From positions 1 through 34,831 of the forward strand of contig CANHVO010000024.1 in assembly GCA_947463915.1 (NCBI GenBank): a stretch of 34,831 nt of DNA, read 5' to 3'. The DNA comes from Planctomycetaceae bacterium. GTDB lineage: Bacteria; Planctomycetota; Planctomycetia; Pirellulales; Pirellulaceae. The position numbers and the translations under genes are program-made. The notes under the pieces were generated by a model. That model did not search any database and was not told the origin of the DNA. It saw only the letters and a program-made list of their open reading frames with translations. Below are positions 32,841 through 34,831 of this stretch, in pieces. Each line of letters starts with the position of its first letter. The stretch's first letter is position 1.

Positions 32841-34670
32841 CTACCGCCGTTTCGTTTCCAGTTTCGAAAGAACCCCTTTTAGCTCGTGAATCTCATGTTG
32901 AACGCTAAGTTCCTCGGATCGATTTTCAGGACGTCGGGCTTGTAACCGAGACAATTCCTGAAATGCGAAATCGACGTCACGATTCTCGCTTTGCCCCAAG
33001 CCATTGACTGCTGTTTCCTTCTGCTTTTTCAAAGATTCCGTAGGTCGCGGCTTAATCAGAGGTTGATACCCCTCCAATGAGTCCAGTTCAGCGCCAGATG
33101 CCTGGCCGACAGTCGGTGCGGGGACTGGGGGGCTCGTATTGGACAATTCGTTTGGTACCGAAGTCTTTTTTGGACTATCCGGCGCTCGAGCGGGGGATTC
33201 ATCTGCTTGGGATGTCAAGATTGGCGAGTTTCCGGAAGGCTCAGCTCGGTTGACGACATCGGCGTCTCGACGTCCCACCGCGCGGTCGTGGCTTCGCCGT
33301 CCAAAGACAGGACTGGAGTCGATCGGAGTCACTACAAAAACAATCCCTAGCCCAAAGACAAGACCAGCAACAGTGCACAACGCGCAAATCATGGTTTTGC
33401 CAGGTCCAACAGGACGATCGCTGACGATTGGCGCGTCTAGTCGAGTCAAAAGGCTTGTGGAAACGGAAGAGTCTCGCGCTGCACGTACCTCAGCCAAAGC
33501 ACGCGATGCGGCTTCGAAGTTAGTGACCTTGGCCTTGACCTCCGACAACAAATTGGAATAGGCGGAGCGGCTGTCGGCTAGTTTAGCCAGTCTTTCCTCG
33601 GCCGACTTCTTCTGATTTTCAAGTCGTTCGATGCGAGCGTCAACGAGCGCGATGTCGGACTGCACGCCGGCTATGGATGCCGTTAGTTCTTGGACAAATC
33701 GCTTCACAATCGAACTTTGGGCAGAATACGAAGCCACAACCGACGGGTGATCGTCGGTGAACTTACCAGCGAGTTGTGATCCGCTCAGCTGAGCATCAAC
33801 TAGCCCTTCGCGCAACCGTTTCAATCCTGGTTGTGAGTTCAGGACAGCCCCTGGTGCTACAATGAATGAGGTTGGGTCTTTGGTCGCCTTGATGAGCATT
33901 TCACGGTCGGCGACAAGCGCTTCGCGACTGATAACCGCTTGCCGAAGCTCTGTCTTGGCCTGATCTAACTCGACGCGGGACGTAGCAGCGGCCGGTACCG
34001 TTTCTGTCAGACCTCGCAGATCGGAAAGGTCTGAGCCTGCCGCGTTTTCCATTTCGCGGAGTCGGTGTGTCGAGTTTGCCAATTCTTGCTGTGCGGCATC
34101 TCGTGCATGTGTCAATTCAGCAAGCACGCCGTCGGCTCTTGCTTTTCGGACTTGTTGCAACCGTGATTCAAGAGAATTGGCAAGTGCTTTGTTCAGCGCG
34201 AGCGCTTCTTCCTGTGAATTCGCTTTCACGTCCATGTAGATGACTTCGGTAACGCCGAACTCAGTACCTTTGGGCGCGTGGACCAAGATCCCTGACTTTG
34301 CCGTTTCCTCGACCAATTCTTTCGATGGGTATTCGCCCCAATTGAGCCAACTCGCCAGCCCCTCGCGAGGCCCTACTTCAACGAGCGCATCCCGAACAAC
34401 GGCTTGGCTTTTTGCCATTTCCAAGATGGTTTCTTGGGCAGCCTTCATCTCGGCTTGACTTTGAAATCGGCCGAGTCGCATGACCGCCCCCGTCGCTTCG
34501 TCGCGAACGAGGAGAGCCTGGGAAGCCAAGAAGATGTCTTGCTTAACAAAAACAACATAAGCCACCCCAAGACCACCGAAAAGGATTGTTGTCGAAATCC
34601 AAAGTGGCGCCCACACCAAAACGCCCCTAATAATGCTTCGGACGGTTGGGTTGGCAATGAGTGCACTCAT
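32841..34670 (-). CDS. Wzz/GumC-like polysaccharide chain-length or co-polymerase protein
   Basis: Inner-membrane protein that in related systems sets the length of exported polysaccharide. Product of 609 residues: first membrane segment (about 20-42), periplasmic Wzz-type domain, two long coiled-coil stretches (about 165-210 and 335-400), the proline-rich DAPIVSDRPVGPGK before the second membrane segment (about 425-448), and a 160-residue polar cytoplasmic tail rich in Pro, Ser and Asn with a short helical end. It has no Walker A kinase domain, so any BY-kinase must be separate. Position fits a polysaccharide role with the glycosyltransferases at 17-22 kb, though it is not adjacent to them. 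ATG at 34670 lacks a clear ribosome site. Confidence 0.88.
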   Translation of the reverse strand: MSALIANPTVRSIIRGVLVWAPLWISTTILFGGLGVAYVVFVKQDIFLASQALLVRDEATGAVMRLGRFQSQAEMKAAQETILEMAKSQAVVRDALVEVGPREGLASWLNWGEYPSKELVEETAKSGILVHAPKGTEFGVTEVIYMDVKANSQEEALALNKALANSLESRLQQVRKARADGVLAELTHARDAAQQELANSTHRLREMENAAGSDLSDLRGLTETVPAAATSRVELDQAKTELRQAVISREALVADREMLIKATKDPTSFIVAPGAVLNSQPGLKRLREGLVDAQLSGSQLAGKFTDDHPSVVASYSAQSSIVKRFVQELTASIAGVQSDIALVDARIERLENQKKSAEERLAKLADSRSAYSNLLSEVKAKVTNFEAASRALAEVRAARDSSVSTSLLTRLDAPIVSDRPVGPGKTMICALCTVAGLVFGLGIVFVVTPIDSSPVFGRRSHDRAVGRRDADVVNRAEPSGNSPILTSQADESPARAPDSPKKTSVPNELSNTSPPVPAPTVGQASGAELDSLEGYQPLIKPRPTESLKKQKETAVNGLGQSENRDVDFAFQELSRLQARRPENRSEELSVQHEIHELKGVLSKLETKRR

Positions 34671-34702
34671 GGTAAAAACTGCGAATTAGTTTGGGCGAAG
34701 GT

Positions 34703-34831
34703 ATGGCGAGTCCATTGTCGCTGGAAGAATACGTGATGAGTAATCTACATGTCGCTGGCGAGAGTCCGGAATTGAAGAATCCAAACGAAAACAAAATCAA
34801 TGTCGCAGTCTTGCCGTTTCTTCCGATGTAC
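34703..34831 (+). CDS. Partial gene running off the right end
   Basis: Plus-strand frame open from an ATG at 34703 (MASPLSLEEYVMSN...) to the end of the window, 43 codons; a second ATG at 34736 has GGAAG about nine bases upstream. It diverges from the Wzz-like gene with about 32 bases between start codons if the first ATG is right. The visible end, NVAVLPFLPMY, would suit the first strand of a folded domain. The family cannot be told. Confidence 0.45.
   Translation, partial: MASPLSLEEYVMSNLHVAGESPELKNPNENKINVAVLPFLPMY

Overview
This window looks like chromosomal DNA from a planctomycete, most likely a Pirellulaceae-type member of the Planctomycetota. The inference rests on a DUF1571-like protein, a 900-residue YidC with a PDZ-like insert, several large secreted or membrane proteins of no recognised family, frequent GTG/TTG starts with weak Shine-Dalgarno sites, and intergenic spaces filled with palindromic repeats. 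No ribosomal or transfer RNA, CRISPR array, transposase or phage gene was seen.

Layout. 268-5819 (minus): a membrane protein behind yidC, then a DUF1571-like protein and an unrecognised 175-residue protein. 5962-12693 (plus): class II fructose-bisphosphate aldolase, a secreted SMP-30/gluconolactonase-like protein, a TlpA-like thioredoxin coupled to purN, rho and ribH. 13030-18181 (minus): a tightly coupled four-gene set (family 2 glycosyltransferase, UPF0104 flippase-like protein, FAD oxidoreductase, GT-C-like membrane protein) that reads as a lipid-linked sugar pathway. 18716-21712 (plus): two tandem paralogous family 4 glycosyltransferases with a small ORF between them, bracketed by two same-orientation copies of one palindromic repeat. 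21888-23936 (minus): a degenerate MnmE-like GTPase behind an alpha/beta hydrolase. 24230-27010 (minus): a large exported protein of unknown function. 27293-29382 (plus): a small coiled-coil protein and a Ser/Thr kinase fused to a pseudo-receiver domain. 29520-32509 (minus): P-II protein and its uridylyltransferase. 32841-34670 (minus): a Wzz/GumC-like chain-length protein. A partial plus-strand gene probably runs off the right end.

Three themes connect the genes. Surface glycan assembly is spread over the GT2 operon, the GT4 pair and the Wzz-like protein. Nitrogen sensing is compact, with glnB and glnD in one transcription unit. The intergenic DNA holds at least five families of hairpin repeats. 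Several of these share one design: long complementary arms, each arm also self-complementary, around a central hairpin. In one family the two arms differ by paired changes that keep every stem intact, which points to selection on the folded structure.

Most enzyme calls are secure from motifs. Functions of the GT-C, flippase and oxidoreductase genes, the repeats and all promoter calls are inference from the sequence alone.
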